Below, piece after piece: positions 9,055 to 17,032 of a stretch of DNA of 64,000 nucleotides (position 1 is the first letter of the stretch; each line of letters starts with the position of its first letter). The position numbers were made by a program, and so were the translations under genes. Source of the DNA: Lachnospiraceae bacterium. Its GTDB lineage: Bacteria; Bacillota; Clostridia; Lachnospirales; Lachnospiraceae. The notes under the pieces are model-generated. The model did no database searches. It saw nothing but the letters and a program-made list of their open reading frames with translations, and had not been told where the DNA came from. Location of the stretch: contig SVFD01000003.1 in NCBI GenBank assembly GCA_015057025.1, forward strand, positions 186,001 to 250,000, in the 5' to 3' direction.

Positions 9055-10908
9055 ATGTTTCTTGAACGAATTGAAAAACCAAATGATATTAAGAGAATAC
9101 CCAAAGAATATTATGAAGATCTTGCACAGGAAATCCGGGAATTTTTAATTGAGAAAATCAGTGTGGCCGGGGGGCATTTGGGTGCTAACTTGGGAGCTGT
9201 GGAGCTTACCATGGCATTGCATTTGTGTATGGATTTTCCGGAGGATAAGTTAATTTGGGATGTTGGGCATCAGTCTTATACTCATAAGATATTAACCGGA
9301 AGAAAAGACGGTTTTGATACATTGCGTAAATTTAAGGGAATGAGCGGTTTCCCTAAGACTGTAGAAAGTGATTGTGATTGTTTTAATACCGGTCACAGTT
9401 CTACCTCCATTTCAGCAGGTTTGGGTATGGCAATGGCAAGAACTCTGCAGGGCAAAAATAATACCATTGTTTCCGTAATCGGTGATGGTGCGTTAACCGG
9501 CGGTATGGCTTATGAAGCCTTAAATAATGCAGCTAAGGCGGAGACAAATTTTATTATTGTTTTAAATGATAATAATATGTCTATTTCAGAGCCCGTAGGT
9601 GGTGTTTCACAGTATTTGAACAGTATTCGTACAACAGAAGCTTATATTGATTTAAAAGACAGCGTTAAGGACAGATTGCGTCAGATGCCCCGTGGTAAAA
9701 ATATGATTCACGGAATTCAGCGAGTGAAGAGTACTTTTAAGCAGATGGTAATTCCCGGTATGCTGTTTGAAGATATGGGACTTACTTACTTAGGTCCCGT
9801 TGACGGACACAGTATTCCGGATATGGTTCGTGTATTTAAGGAAGCCAAAAGATGTAAGGAGCCTGTGCTTGTGCATGTCATGACCCATAAGGGTAAGGGG
9901 TATGCTCCGGCAGAAAGACATCCGGCAAGATTCCATGGTGCAGAACCATTTGAAATTGAAACCGGATTGCCGGCATCTAAGAGAATTAAGCCCAATTATA
10001 CAGATATTTTTTCAACCGTAATGTGTAAAATGGGTGCCAGAAATGAAAAAGTAGTAGCGATTACTGCAGCGATGCCTGATGGTACCGGTTTAAAGCGATT
10101 CCGTAATATGTATCCGGATAGATTTTTTGATGTAGGTATTGCAGAGGAACATGCGGTAACTTATGCAGCAGGTCTTGCTGCGGGAGGCTTGCGTCCGATT
10201 GTAGCGATTTATTCTTCATTTTTACAGAGAGCCTATGACCAGATTTTGCATGATGTCTGTCTTCAGAAACTTCCGGTTGTATTTGCAATTGACAGAGCCG
10301 GATTGGTTGGAAGCGATGGCGAAACTCATCAGGGTGTATTTGATTTGTCATTTTTGTCCTCCATTCCTAATATGACAATTATGGCACCGAAGAATAAATG
10401 GGAACTTTCAGATATGCTTAAGTTCGCAGTGGCTTTTGACGGCCCTATTGCGATACGTTACCCCAGAGGACAGGCATATGAAGGTTTATATGAGAACCGT
10501 GCTGCGGTTGAATACGGCAAATCCGAATGGATTTATAAAGAGAAAGATATTGCAATTTTTGCAATTGGCAGCATGGTAAAAACTGCTGTAGATGTGCACA
10601 AACAATTAAAAGATGAAGGATATAACTGTAGCCTAAATAATGGTCGATTTGTAAAGCCTATTGATGAGGAGGCTTTAAATGAAGCGGCAGAGACACACTC
10701 TCTGATTGTTACAATGGAGGAAAATGTAGCAAGCGGAGGTTTCGGCGAAAAGGTGCGAGAATATCTTGACAGTATTAAAGCCGATTGTAAGGTTTTAGCC
10801 ATTGCAATTCCTGATAAATTTGTAGAACACGGAAGTGTGGATCAGTTATATAAAGAAATTGGTATGGATGCGGATTCAGTTGTGGCACGCATCAAAGAAT
10901 GTTACTAG
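9055..10908 (+). CDS. dxs: 1-deoxy-D-xylulose-5-phosphate synthase
   Basis: Thiamine-diphosphate enzyme that makes DXP from pyruvate and glyceraldehyde-3-phosphate, the first step of the MEP isoprenoid pathway. The 617-residue product has the ThDP-binding GDGALTGGMAYEALNNA and the central and C-terminal transketolase domains (GIAEEHAVTYAAG, GSDGETHQGVFDLSFL). N-terminal His of the VGHQSYTHKIL motif is present. Adjacent to ispA, as is common in Firmicutes. Confidence 0.95.
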   Translation: MFLERIEKPNDIKRIPKEYYEDLAQEIREFLIEKISVAGGHLGANLGAVELTMALHLCMDFPEDKLIWDVGHQSYTHKILTGRKDGFDTLRKFKGMSGFPKTVESDCDCFNTGHSSTSISAGLGMAMARTLQGKNNTIVSVIGDGALTGGMAYEALNNAAKAETNFIIVLNDNNMSISEPVGGVSQYLNSIRTTEAYIDLKDSVKDRLRQMPRGKNMIHGIQRVKSTFKQMVIPGMLFEDMGLTYLGPVDGHSIPDMVRVFKEAKRCKEPVLVHVMTHKGKGYAPAERHPARFHGAEPFEIETGLPASKRIKPNYTDIFSTVMCKMGARNEKVVAITAAMPDGTGLKRFRNMYPDRFFDVGIAEEHAVTYAAGLAAGGLRPIVAIYSSFLQRAYDQILHDVCLQKLPVVFAIDRAGLVGSDGETHQGVFDLSFLSSIPNMTIMAPKNKWELSDMLKFAVAFDGPIAIRYPRGQAYEGLYENRAAVEYGKSEWIYKEKDIAIFAIGSMVKTAVDVHKQLKDEGYNCSLNNGRFVKPIDEEALNEAAETHSLIVTMEENVASGGFGEKVREYLDSIKADCKVLAIAIPDKFVEHGSVDQLYKEIGMDADSVVARIKECY

Positions 10909-10923
10909 GAAGGTAGCGGAAGC

Positions 10924-11796
10924 ATGAAAGTACGTTTGGATGTACTGGTTGTGAAAAAAGGTCTGGCGGAATCCAGAGAAAAAGCAAAAGCATATATTAT
11001 GTCAGGCATAGTCTATGTAAACGGACAAAAGGAAGACAAAGCCGGTGACTTATTTGAGGAGGAGACTGCCAAGGTTGAAGTAAGAGGTGCAACCCTTAAG
11101 TATGTCAGCCGTGGCGGATTGAAGCTTGAAAAAGCGGTTGAGAAGCATAATTTGTCTTTTGAAAATATGGTTTGTATGGACATAGGAGCTTCTACAGGCG
11201 GTTTCACGGATTGTATGTTGCAGAATGGTGCAACTAAGGTTTATGCCGTAGATGTAGGTCATGGTCAGTTGGCATGGAAGCTTCGCAATGATGGGAGAGT
11301 GGTTTGTATGGAGAAAACCAACTTTCGTTACATGGTTAGGGATGATATTCAAGATGATTTGGATTTTGCTTCTGTTGACGTATCTTTTATATCCTTACAG
11401 AAGATTTTGCCTCCTGCATATAACCTGTTAAAACCCGGTGGAAGAATGGTTTGTTTGATTAAGCCCCAGTTTGAGACCACTAAGGAAAAGGTAGGAAAGA
11501 AGGGTGTTGTCAGAGACCCTGCGGTACATAAAGAAGTGGTAGAGACCGTGTTGGTTTCAATTATGAATATAGGTTTTGAAATTCTGGATTTGGATTATTC
11601 ACCCATTCGCGGGCCGGAGGGGAATATCGAGTATTTGGCATATATAAAAAAGCCTGTGGATGCACCTGCATCAGGATCATTATCTGCGGAGGAAATTGCC
11701 AATAAAGGAGTTATCGGGTCGGAAAATATAGAATTATCCAAGGAATTACAAGATAGGATTAGTGAAATTGTAGCCAAATCCCACGAGACGTTGTAA
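10924..11796 (+). CDS. tlyA: TlyA family rRNA (cytidine-2'-O)-methyltransferase
   Basis: Predicted 2'-O-methyltransferase of 16S/23S rRNA, historically called hemolysin A. N-terminal S4 RNA-binding domain (about residues 1-60: RLDVLVVKKGLAESREKAKAYIMSGIVYVNG) followed by an FtsJ-like Rossmann methyltransferase with the SAM motif MDIGASTGGFTDCML and the conserved SFISLQKILP, LIKPQFE. The 290-residue length is slightly long because of a C-terminal tail. AGGAAGG site 7 bp before the ATG. Confidence 0.93.
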   Translation: MKVRLDVLVVKKGLAESREKAKAYIMSGIVYVNGQKEDKAGDLFEEETAKVEVRGATLKYVSRGGLKLEKAVEKHNLSFENMVCMDIGASTGGFTDCMLQNGATKVYAVDVGHGQLAWKLRNDGRVVCMEKTNFRYMVRDDIQDDLDFASVDVSFISLQKILPPAYNLLKPGGRMVCLIKPQFETTKEKVGKKGVVRDPAVHKEVVETVLVSIMNIGFEILDLDYSPIRGPEGNIEYLAYIKKPVDAPASGSLSAEEIANKGVIGSENIELSKELQDRISEIVAKSHETL

Positions 11797-11822
11797 ATTA
11801 TGTTTTCATAGAAAGGAAAACG

Positions 11823-12674
11823 ATGAATTCATTTTTATTGATTACGAATAATCAAAAAGATAAAGATTTGTCTGTTACAAACAGTGTCTGTGATTATCTT
11901 ATGAAGGAAAAAGGTAAGCAGGTAAAGACTTTTGTACCGGAAAGCCGTGACTATGATATATCGGAAGAGCATCTGACGGGAGTGGATTGTGTTATTGTGT
12001 TAGGCGGTGACGGAACCATTTTACGAGTGGCAAAGAAGATTGTAAAAAGTAATTTGCCTATATTAGGTGTAAATATGGGACATTTGGGCTATCTTGCCGA
12101 TGTAGACAAAAGTAATGTGTTTAACGCATTAGATGCTCTGTGCGAGGGTAAATATACTACACAAAATCGTATGATGTTATCCGGCAAGGTAATAAGAGGA
12201 GAACAGGAAATTTGCTCTTTGGATGCGCTAAACGATATTGTCATTACACGTGGCGGTTCCATGCAGATTTTGAATTTCGAAGTACGTGTTAATGATAAGA
12301 TGTTAAAGGCTTACCGTGCGGATGGTATGATTCTTGCTACACCTACAGGCTCTACCGCGTATAATTTATCATCAGGCGGACCTATTGTTGAGCCCAGCGC
12401 AGATATGACATTGCTAACACCGATTGCACCGCACACTATGTTAAGCAGAAGTATTATTTTACAGGCAGAAGATGAAATTGAGGTGACAATTTTACCGCCT
12501 CATGATTTAAATGTAGAACAGCTCATTGAAGTTTATTTTGACGGAATCGAACGTGTCAAATTGGAAGTGGGCGATAAGGTCGAGGTAACGAAATCTGAAA
12601 TGACAACTACATTGATTCGTATCAGTAGTGCAAGCTTTTTGGAAACACTGTACGAGAAGATGAAAGAACGTTAA
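11823..12674 (+). CDS. nadK: NAD kinase
   Basis: Phosphorylates NAD to NADP using ATP or polyphosphate. The GGDGTILR motif is near residue 60, then the NMGHLGYLAD block, and the hallmark TPTGSTAYNLSSGGPIV near residue 180. The 283-residue length matches the family. GAAAGGAAAACG precedes the ATG. Lies between tlyA and argR in the conserved tlyA-nadK-argR-recN order. Confidence 0.95.
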   Translation: MNSFLLITNNQKDKDLSVTNSVCDYLMKEKGKQVKTFVPESRDYDISEEHLTGVDCVIVLGGDGTILRVAKKIVKSNLPILGVNMGHLGYLADVDKSNVFNALDALCEGKYTTQNRMMLSGKVIRGEQEICSLDALNDIVITRGGSMQILNFEVRVNDKMLKAYRADGMILATPTGSTAYNLSSGGPIVEPSADMTLLTPIAPHTMLSRSIILQAEDEIEVTILPPHDLNVEQLIEVYFDGIERVKLEVGDKVEVTKSEMTTTLIRISSASFLETLYEKMKER

Positions 12675-12721
12675 TCTTTATGGTGAAGTGTGGGTATCAC
12701 CGCATATAACGGAGTATTGGA

Positions 12722-13180
12722 ATGAAGAATAAAAGACATCAAAGAATCATGGAATTGATAGAACAATTTGATATCGAAACCCAGGAGGAACTGGTAGGAA
12801 AGCTGTTAGAAGACGGTTTTAATATTACGCAGGCCACTGTTTCCCGAGATATCAGAGAATTGAAAATTACCAAAGTGCCTAACGGTAAAGGTAAGCAGAA
12901 GTATGTGGTTCTTAATAATGATGTAGAGCATCTGGCGGATAAATATATCAGAATCATAAAAGATGGCGTAATCGGTATGGATACGGCACAGAATATTTTG
13001 GTAATTAAAACCGTTTCAGGTATGGCAATGGCGGTAGCGGCAGCTTTGGATGCCATGAATCTGTCAGAGGTGGTAGGCAGCATTGCCGGAGATGATACCA
13101 TTATGGTTGCTGTGAGAACCTCCCAGGATGCCGTATTGGTAAAAGATAAAATTGCAGAAATGATAAAAGCAACCTTTTAA
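12722..13180 (+). CDS. argR: Arginine repressor
   Basis: Arginine-responsive hexameric regulator of arginine synthesis and catabolism. The N-terminal winged helix (residues 1-70, with RHQRIMELIEQFDIETQEELVGKL and ITQATVSRDIRELKI) binds DNA; the C-terminal domain carries the arginine-binding and oligomerisation segment SEVVGSIAGDDTIMVAVRTS. 152 residues, the usual length. Located just before recN, as in most Firmicutes. Confidence 0.95.
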   Translation: MKNKRHQRIMELIEQFDIETQEELVGKLLEDGFNITQATVSRDIRELKITKVPNGKGKQKYVVLNNDVEHLADKYIRIIKDGVIGMDTAQNILVIKTVSGMAMAVAAALDAMNLSEVVGSIAGDDTIMVAVRTSQDAVLVKDKIAEMIKATF

Positions 13181-13227
13181 ACAAAATCCGAAGAATAAGA
13201 GAGAAGGAATGGATAAAAGGAGGCAAT

Positions 13228-14910
13228 ATGTTATTACAGTTACACGTTAAAAATTTGGCCATCATTGATGAGGTGGAAGTAGATTTTACGGAAGGCTTGA
13301 ATATTCTGACCGGTGAGACCGGTGCCGGTAAATCCGTAATCTTAGGCTCCATTCATCTTGCATTGGGAGCTAAAGCGGATAAGGACAGCATTCGTGATGG
13401 TGCGGAATATGCTTTGGTTGAGTTGGTATTTCAGGCAGAAAATGAGGAACAAAGGAAACGAATTCTTGATTTGGATTTACCTATAGAGGATGACAATATC
13501 ATTATTTTGCAAAGAAAAATCATGCCTGCCAGAAGTGTTTTTAAAGTATGCGGAGAAGCAGTATCTGTATCAGTGCTGAAAGAATTGGCACCTGTTTTAT
13601 TAGATATTTACGGTCAGCATGATTATCAAAGTCTATTACAGGACAAGAAGCATCTTGATATTTTAGATTCTTTTGGTGATGGAAGACTTACGGATAAAAA
13701 AGCGATTTTAAAGGAAGAATATGCAAAGTATCTTGAGTTAAAGAAGCTTGCTGATACACCGGAGATGTCTCCTGAGCAGAGAGAAAGAGAGCTTTCTTTT
13801 GCACGTTTTGAAGCGGATGAAATCGATAAAGCAAAGCTTATTCCCGGAGAGTTAGAGGAATTGGAAAGCAATCTGCGAAAAATGGAGAATAGCGGAAAAG
13901 TAAAAGAAGGACTTTCTCGGGTGCTTCAGTTGGTAAGGGATGAAGATACCAGTTGTGAAAACGTATTAAATCGTGCATTAAGAGAGATGAGTAATGTATC
14001 CTCTTTGGATGAGGATATGGAAGAATACGAAGCACGCATGTCTGAGGTAGATTCGCTTTTGAGGGATTTATCCAGAGATATAAGTTCTTATCTGGAGGCA
14101 GATGATTTTGATGAGAGAGAGTTTGCACGATTACAGGAACGAGTGGATTTAATCAATCATCTTCAGATTAAGTACGGTAAGAATATTGAAAAGATTCTTG
14201 AATATGCGGAGGAACGTAAAGCATATATTCAGCGTTTGGAGAATGCCGCAGAAGAAGGCGAACGCATTCAGAAAGAGTTGCAGATGCAGGAGTCTTTACT
14301 TAAAAAGTGTGCAGAAGAAGTAAGTGCACTTCGTAAAGAAGAAGCTCAAAAATTTGAACAGGAAATTATGGAAGCACTGCATGATTTGAATTTTATGCAA
14401 GCTGAATTTAAGGTTTCTTTTGAAGAAGCGGAAACAGTTAGCGCTAACGGTAAGGATAAAATTGTATTTATGATTTCTACCAATCCCGGTGAAAAATTAA
14501 GACCTTTATCGGCGGTTGCAAGCGGCGGTGAATTATCCCGTATTATGTTGGCAATCAAGACAATTTCTGCAAAACGTGATGCGATTAACACCTTGATTTT
14601 TGATGAAATTGACAGTGGAATCAGTGGTAAAACAGCCTGGAAAGTTTCAGAGAAACTGGGAAGGTTATCGCATAGTCATCAGATTATCTGCATAACGCAT
14701 CTACCGCAGATTGCAGCAATGGCAGATTCTCATTACTGTATTGAGAAAAGTGGGCAGGATGGAAAAACGGTTACACAGATTAAAGCTCTTAATGAGAACG
14801 GGGCGTTAAATGAAATTGCAAGACTTCTTGGTGGTGACAGTATAACAGAAGTTGTTTTAGAGAATGCAAGAGAATTAAAGTTACAGGCACAAAATGCAAA
14901 AAATGGATAA
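13228..14910 (+). CDS. recN: DNA repair protein RecN
   Basis: SMC-like ATPase involved in double-strand break repair. Walker A GETGAGKS is near residue 30, two long coiled-coil arms span about 150-370, and the C-terminal lobe holds the ABC signature ASGGELSRIMLAIK, Walker B LIFDEIDSGISG and ITHLPQIAAMAD. 560 residues, normal length. AAAGGAGGC site is optimal. Ends just before an intrinsic terminator. Confidence 0.96.
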   Translation: MLLQLHVKNLAIIDEVEVDFTEGLNILTGETGAGKSVILGSIHLALGAKADKDSIRDGAEYALVELVFQAENEEQRKRILDLDLPIEDDNIIILQRKIMPARSVFKVCGEAVSVSVLKELAPVLLDIYGQHDYQSLLQDKKHLDILDSFGDGRLTDKKAILKEEYAKYLELKKLADTPEMSPEQRERELSFARFEADEIDKAKLIPGELEELESNLRKMENSGKVKEGLSRVLQLVRDEDTSCENVLNRALREMSNVSSLDEDMEEYEARMSEVDSLLRDLSRDISSYLEADDFDEREFARLQERVDLINHLQIKYGKNIEKILEYAEERKAYIQRLENAAEEGERIQKELQMQESLLKKCAEEVSALRKEEAQKFEQEIMEALHDLNFMQAEFKVSFEEAETVSANGKDKIVFMISTNPGEKLRPLSAVASGGELSRIMLAIKTISAKRDAINTLIFDEIDSGISGKTAWKVSEKLGRLSHSHQIICITHLPQIAAMADSHYCIEKSGQDGKTVTQIKALNENGALNEIARLLGGDSITEVVLENARELKLQAQNAKNG

Positions 14911-14933
14911 TTAAAAATGTTTTATTTTCACAT

Positions 14934-14964
14934 AATAAGAAGGACGAAAGTCCTTCTTATTTTT
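14934..14964 (+). terminator. Intrinsic terminator after recN
   Basis: A perfect 12-bp stem (14934-14945 with 14950-14961) with a GAAA loop is followed by a T run to 14964. It separates the nusB-recN cluster from spoIVB, so spoIVB is probably transcribed from its own promoter. Confidence 0.9.
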
Positions 14965-14999
14965 TGCAACAAAATAATAATGTAATTTGGGAGAACATA

Positions 15000-16334
15000 A
15001 TGGGGAATATAGATAATCGTTTTATGAAGTATAGAAGACTTAAAATGTATCGAAGGATATTCTGTTTTTTATTGGGTTTTAGTTCGGTAATTGCGTTTGC
15101 TCTTTTTTATGTTTATGAGTGGAATCGTATGCCGGAGGTGATTTATGTGGAAGCCAATAAGGAGCAGGTACTTGATTTTGGAGTTCCGGCAAGGGGTGAA
15201 TTGTATCTTGAAAGTGTGGAAGTAGGAAATTACGGAGAGCCGATTATAGAGAGTATTAGTCATTCTTCTGCAGGTTCCCAAGCCTTGAAAATAGATTTTT
15301 CAAAAGAAATTGTTTTAAGCGGAGCTTCAGATGAGGTGTATTGCGCTGATTTAAAATTGTTCGGTATTTTACCTTATAAGACCGTTCGAATTGAAACTTT
15401 GGATACTTATGAGGTAATACCTTCCGGTCAGACTATCGGTATTTATGTCAAAATGGATGGTATATATGTAATTGATATCGGAGATTTTCAATCTTCTCAA
15501 GGGCATACTGTGATACCTTGCGAAGGAAAATTGCAGTCAGGTGATTATATAATTGCCGTTAATGGAGAAAAGTTAAGTCGTAAAAAAGATTTTACGGAGA
15601 TAATTCAAACAAGTAACGGAGAAGATTTGCATCTTACAATAGTTCGAGAAGAAAAAGAACTGCAGGTAACTGTTACTCCGGAGATGGCCTTGGACGGACA
15701 ATATAAAATCGGGGCATGGATCCGAGACAGTTTACAAGGTGTAGGAACAATGACATTCGTAGATACAAAAGGCGAGTATGCTGCTTTGGGACATGCGGTC
15801 AGAGATGCAGATACAAATGAATTGGTATCAATATCAAACGGTGCACTTTATGAAACATCAATTGTATCTATCAGTCGGGGAGAAGAGGGAGAGCCCGGAG
15901 AAATTACCGGATTGATACAATATGATAAAGATAAAAAAATCGGTAATATTGAAGGAAATACTATAAGCGGAATTTATGGAGATGTGACTAAAACGGAATG
16001 GCTGGAAGGAAATATTGAACAACCCATGGAAATTGCGTTAAAGCAGGAAATAGAATTAGGAGAAGCCTATATCATATCTGCTATTACGGGAGAATGTGAG
16101 AAGTACGAGGTGGAAATTATTGATATAAATTATAATAATACAGAGAAAAAAAGAGCTTTGACAATTGAAGTTACAGATGAAAAACTTTTAGAACTGACAG
16201 GAGGAATTGTACAGGGAATGAGCGGCAGCCCAATTATACAGAATGGGAAGATTATCGGTGCTGTGACTCACGTATTGGTAAATGAACCGGAGAAGGGGTA
16301 TGGGATTTTTATTGAGAATATGTTGGAGCATTGA
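15000..16334 (+). CDS. spoIVB: SpoIVB peptidase with a replaced C-terminal tail
   Basis: Serine peptidase (family S55) secreted from the forespore that triggers pro-SigK processing. N-terminal transmembrane segment (about residues 17-42), PDZ domain (about 140-215) and the peptidase domain with His265 in LGHAVRD and Ser410 in GMSGSP. ATG 15000 is chosen over the upstream TTG because TTGGGAGA precedes it and the TTG lies in the recN terminator. The last residues (GYGIFIENMLEH) are not followed by the probable native terminator; a second copy of the 3' end with a different tail ([12 protein letters not shown]) plus terminator lies 4.7 kb downstream. The C-terminus therefore appears to have come with the island. 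Confidence 0.93.
   Translation: MGNIDNRFMKYRRLKMYRRIFCFLLGFSSVIAFALFYVYEWNRMPEVIYVEANKEQVLDFGVPARGELYLESVEVGNYGEPIIESISHSSAGSQALKIDFSKEIVLSGASDEVYCADLKLFGILPYKTVRIETLDTYEVIPSGQTIGIYVKMDGIYVIDIGDFQSSQGHTVIPCEGKLQSGDYIIAVNGEKLSRKKDFTEIIQTSNGEDLHLTIVREEKELQVTVTPEMALDGQYKIGAWIRDSLQGVGTMTFVDTKGEYAALGHAVRDADTNELVSISNGALYETSIVSISRGEEGEPGEITGLIQYDKDKKIGNIEGNTISGIYGDVTKTEWLEGNIEQPMEIALKQEIELGEAYIISAITGECEKYEVEIIDINYNNTEKKRALTIEVTDEKLLELTGGIVQGMSGSPIIQNGKIIGAVTHVLVNEPEKGYGIFIENMLEH
16219..16306 (+). repeat. Left 88-bp direct repeat (attL-like), inside spoIVB
   Basis: Positions 16219-16306 are identical to 20979-21066 over all 88 bases. Sequence diverges abruptly on both sides. The repeat starts inside the codons of the catalytic GMSGSP motif and ends about nine codons before the stop. 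Confidence 0.93.
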
Positions 16335-16348
16335 GAAATGTAGCAGAC

Positions 16349-16398
16349 ATAAGGAAAGTCGATATGGGAGCTTGCTCGCAATATCGACTTTTTCTTAT
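16349..16398 (+). terminator. Terminator-like hairpin after spoIVB
   Basis: Inverted repeat of about 17 bp (from 16349 and from 16381) around a GC-containing loop with GCTTGCTCGC, followed by TTTTT within the descending arm. Likely ends spoIVB transcription. It also forms the variable arm of a structured repeat that recurs at 33507-33658. Confidence 0.65.
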
Positions 16399-16455
16399 GG
16401 CTGATATATGGCGATAGCCAAACACTGAGGAAAAGCAAGGCTTTTTCGAAGTGGC
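16349..16455 (-). repeat. Structured intergenic repeat, copy B (inverse orientation)
   Basis: Read on the - strand this region shares an ordered set of short blocks with 33507-33658: GCCAC..TTCG, a CTTTTC block, CTCA.TG, TGGCT.TCGCCATAT, then a GTCG..GCAAGC..CGAC stem and a TTTC.TTA.. tail. The stem sequence differs between copies but the fold is kept. Family unnamed. Confidence 0.5.
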
Positions 16456-16534
16456 TTGGACAGAAAGATTAAGAAAAATAGGGACGAGTTATGTTGGGAG
16501 CAACAAAAATTCGCCCCTTTTTATGGAGAAGAAA

Positions 16535-16774
16535 ATGAATAAATTTATATCATTATCAAGTTTAAAAGATACAACAGGAATTGTTGAATTATGTAATAAG
16601 GCAGGCGAGCCTGTAGTGGTAAACAGAAATGGAGAACTTAAATTAGTTATTATGACAAAGGATATTTTCAATGAATATTTTCGGATTAGAAAACCAAACG
16701 GAGAATTAGATATTGAGAAGGAGTATTTTGGAATAAAAAATCAGAATTATGAATTAGAGGCAATCACGATTTAA
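16535..16774 (+). CDS. Phd/YefM-like antitoxin-type protein
   Basis: A 79-residue protein with the Phd/YefM N-terminal pattern: SLSSLKDTTGIVELCNKAGEPVVVNRNGELKLVIMTKDIFNEY, in which a helix-strand core with GEPV..V..NG is typical of the DNA-binding half. ATG 16535 follows GGAGAAG; a longer in-frame start at 16451 runs through the structured repeat and is not supported. No RelE/ParE/Doc-type small toxin follows. The nearest gene product with the Doc (Fic) fold is the Fic protein 260 bp downstream. Could be an orphan antitoxin or the regulatory partner of the island. Confidence 0.7.
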   Translation: MNKFISLSSLKDTTGIVELCNKAGEPVVVNRNGELKLVIMTKDIFNEYFRIRKPNGELDIEKEYFGIKNQNYELEAITI

Positions 16775-16930
16775 AAACTAAAAAATCCGGCAGAGATTGT
16801 CAGAATATGTGAAAACATCGATATGCTGTTTCCTATCATAAGAAATGGTTATGATGAATTGTATGTAATGAGTTATAGGGAGTACATGAGAAGAAAAGCA
16901 GTTATATCGTTTGTGAAAAAAACTTTTTGA
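16775..16930 (+). pseudogene. Second Phd-like domain, in frame after a stop
   Basis: Directly after the TAA at 16772-16774, the same frame stays open for 51 codons and reads LKNPAEIVRICENIDMLFPIIRNGYDELYVMSYREYMRR, matching the same Phd/YefM pattern (L.N...I...C......I..NGY.EL.VMS...Y). It has no start codon or ribosome site before the pattern begins. Either a decayed tandem copy, or a two-domain protein split by a nonsense change. Confidence 0.55.
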
Positions 16931-17019
16931 AACAAAACACAGAAACAAATACCCTTATTTCAAAAACTTAATGACTTTTTGAAATAAAAGGGGTATAATG
17001 AAGGTAGTTATTTCAAAAA
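16924..17019. promoter_or_regulatory. Four-site operator-like array upstream of fic
   Basis: The 12-mer TTATTTCAAAAA occurs at 16955-16966 and 17008-17019; its reverse complement occurs exactly at 16976-16987 and with one mismatch at 16924-16935. Orientation alternates, and site centres are 31, 21 and 32 bp apart, close to whole helical turns. Site 3 abuts the -35 and fills the promoter spacer and site 4 overlaps the ribosome binding site, as expected for a repressor. A natural candidate regulator is the C-terminal winged helix of the Fic protein or the Phd-like protein. Confidence 0.7.
16971..16999 (+). promoter_or_regulatory. Probable SigA promoter of the fic operon
   Basis: ATGACT (16971-16976), 17-bp spacer, perfect TATAAT (16994-16999). 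Start of transcription expected near 17006, about 27 bp before the fic ATG. Confidence 0.7.
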
Positions 17020-17032
17020 GAGGTGAAAATAT

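Noticed and set aside
13626-14591. Several - strand frames within recN
   Set aside because: Antisense shadows of recN without ribosome sites.
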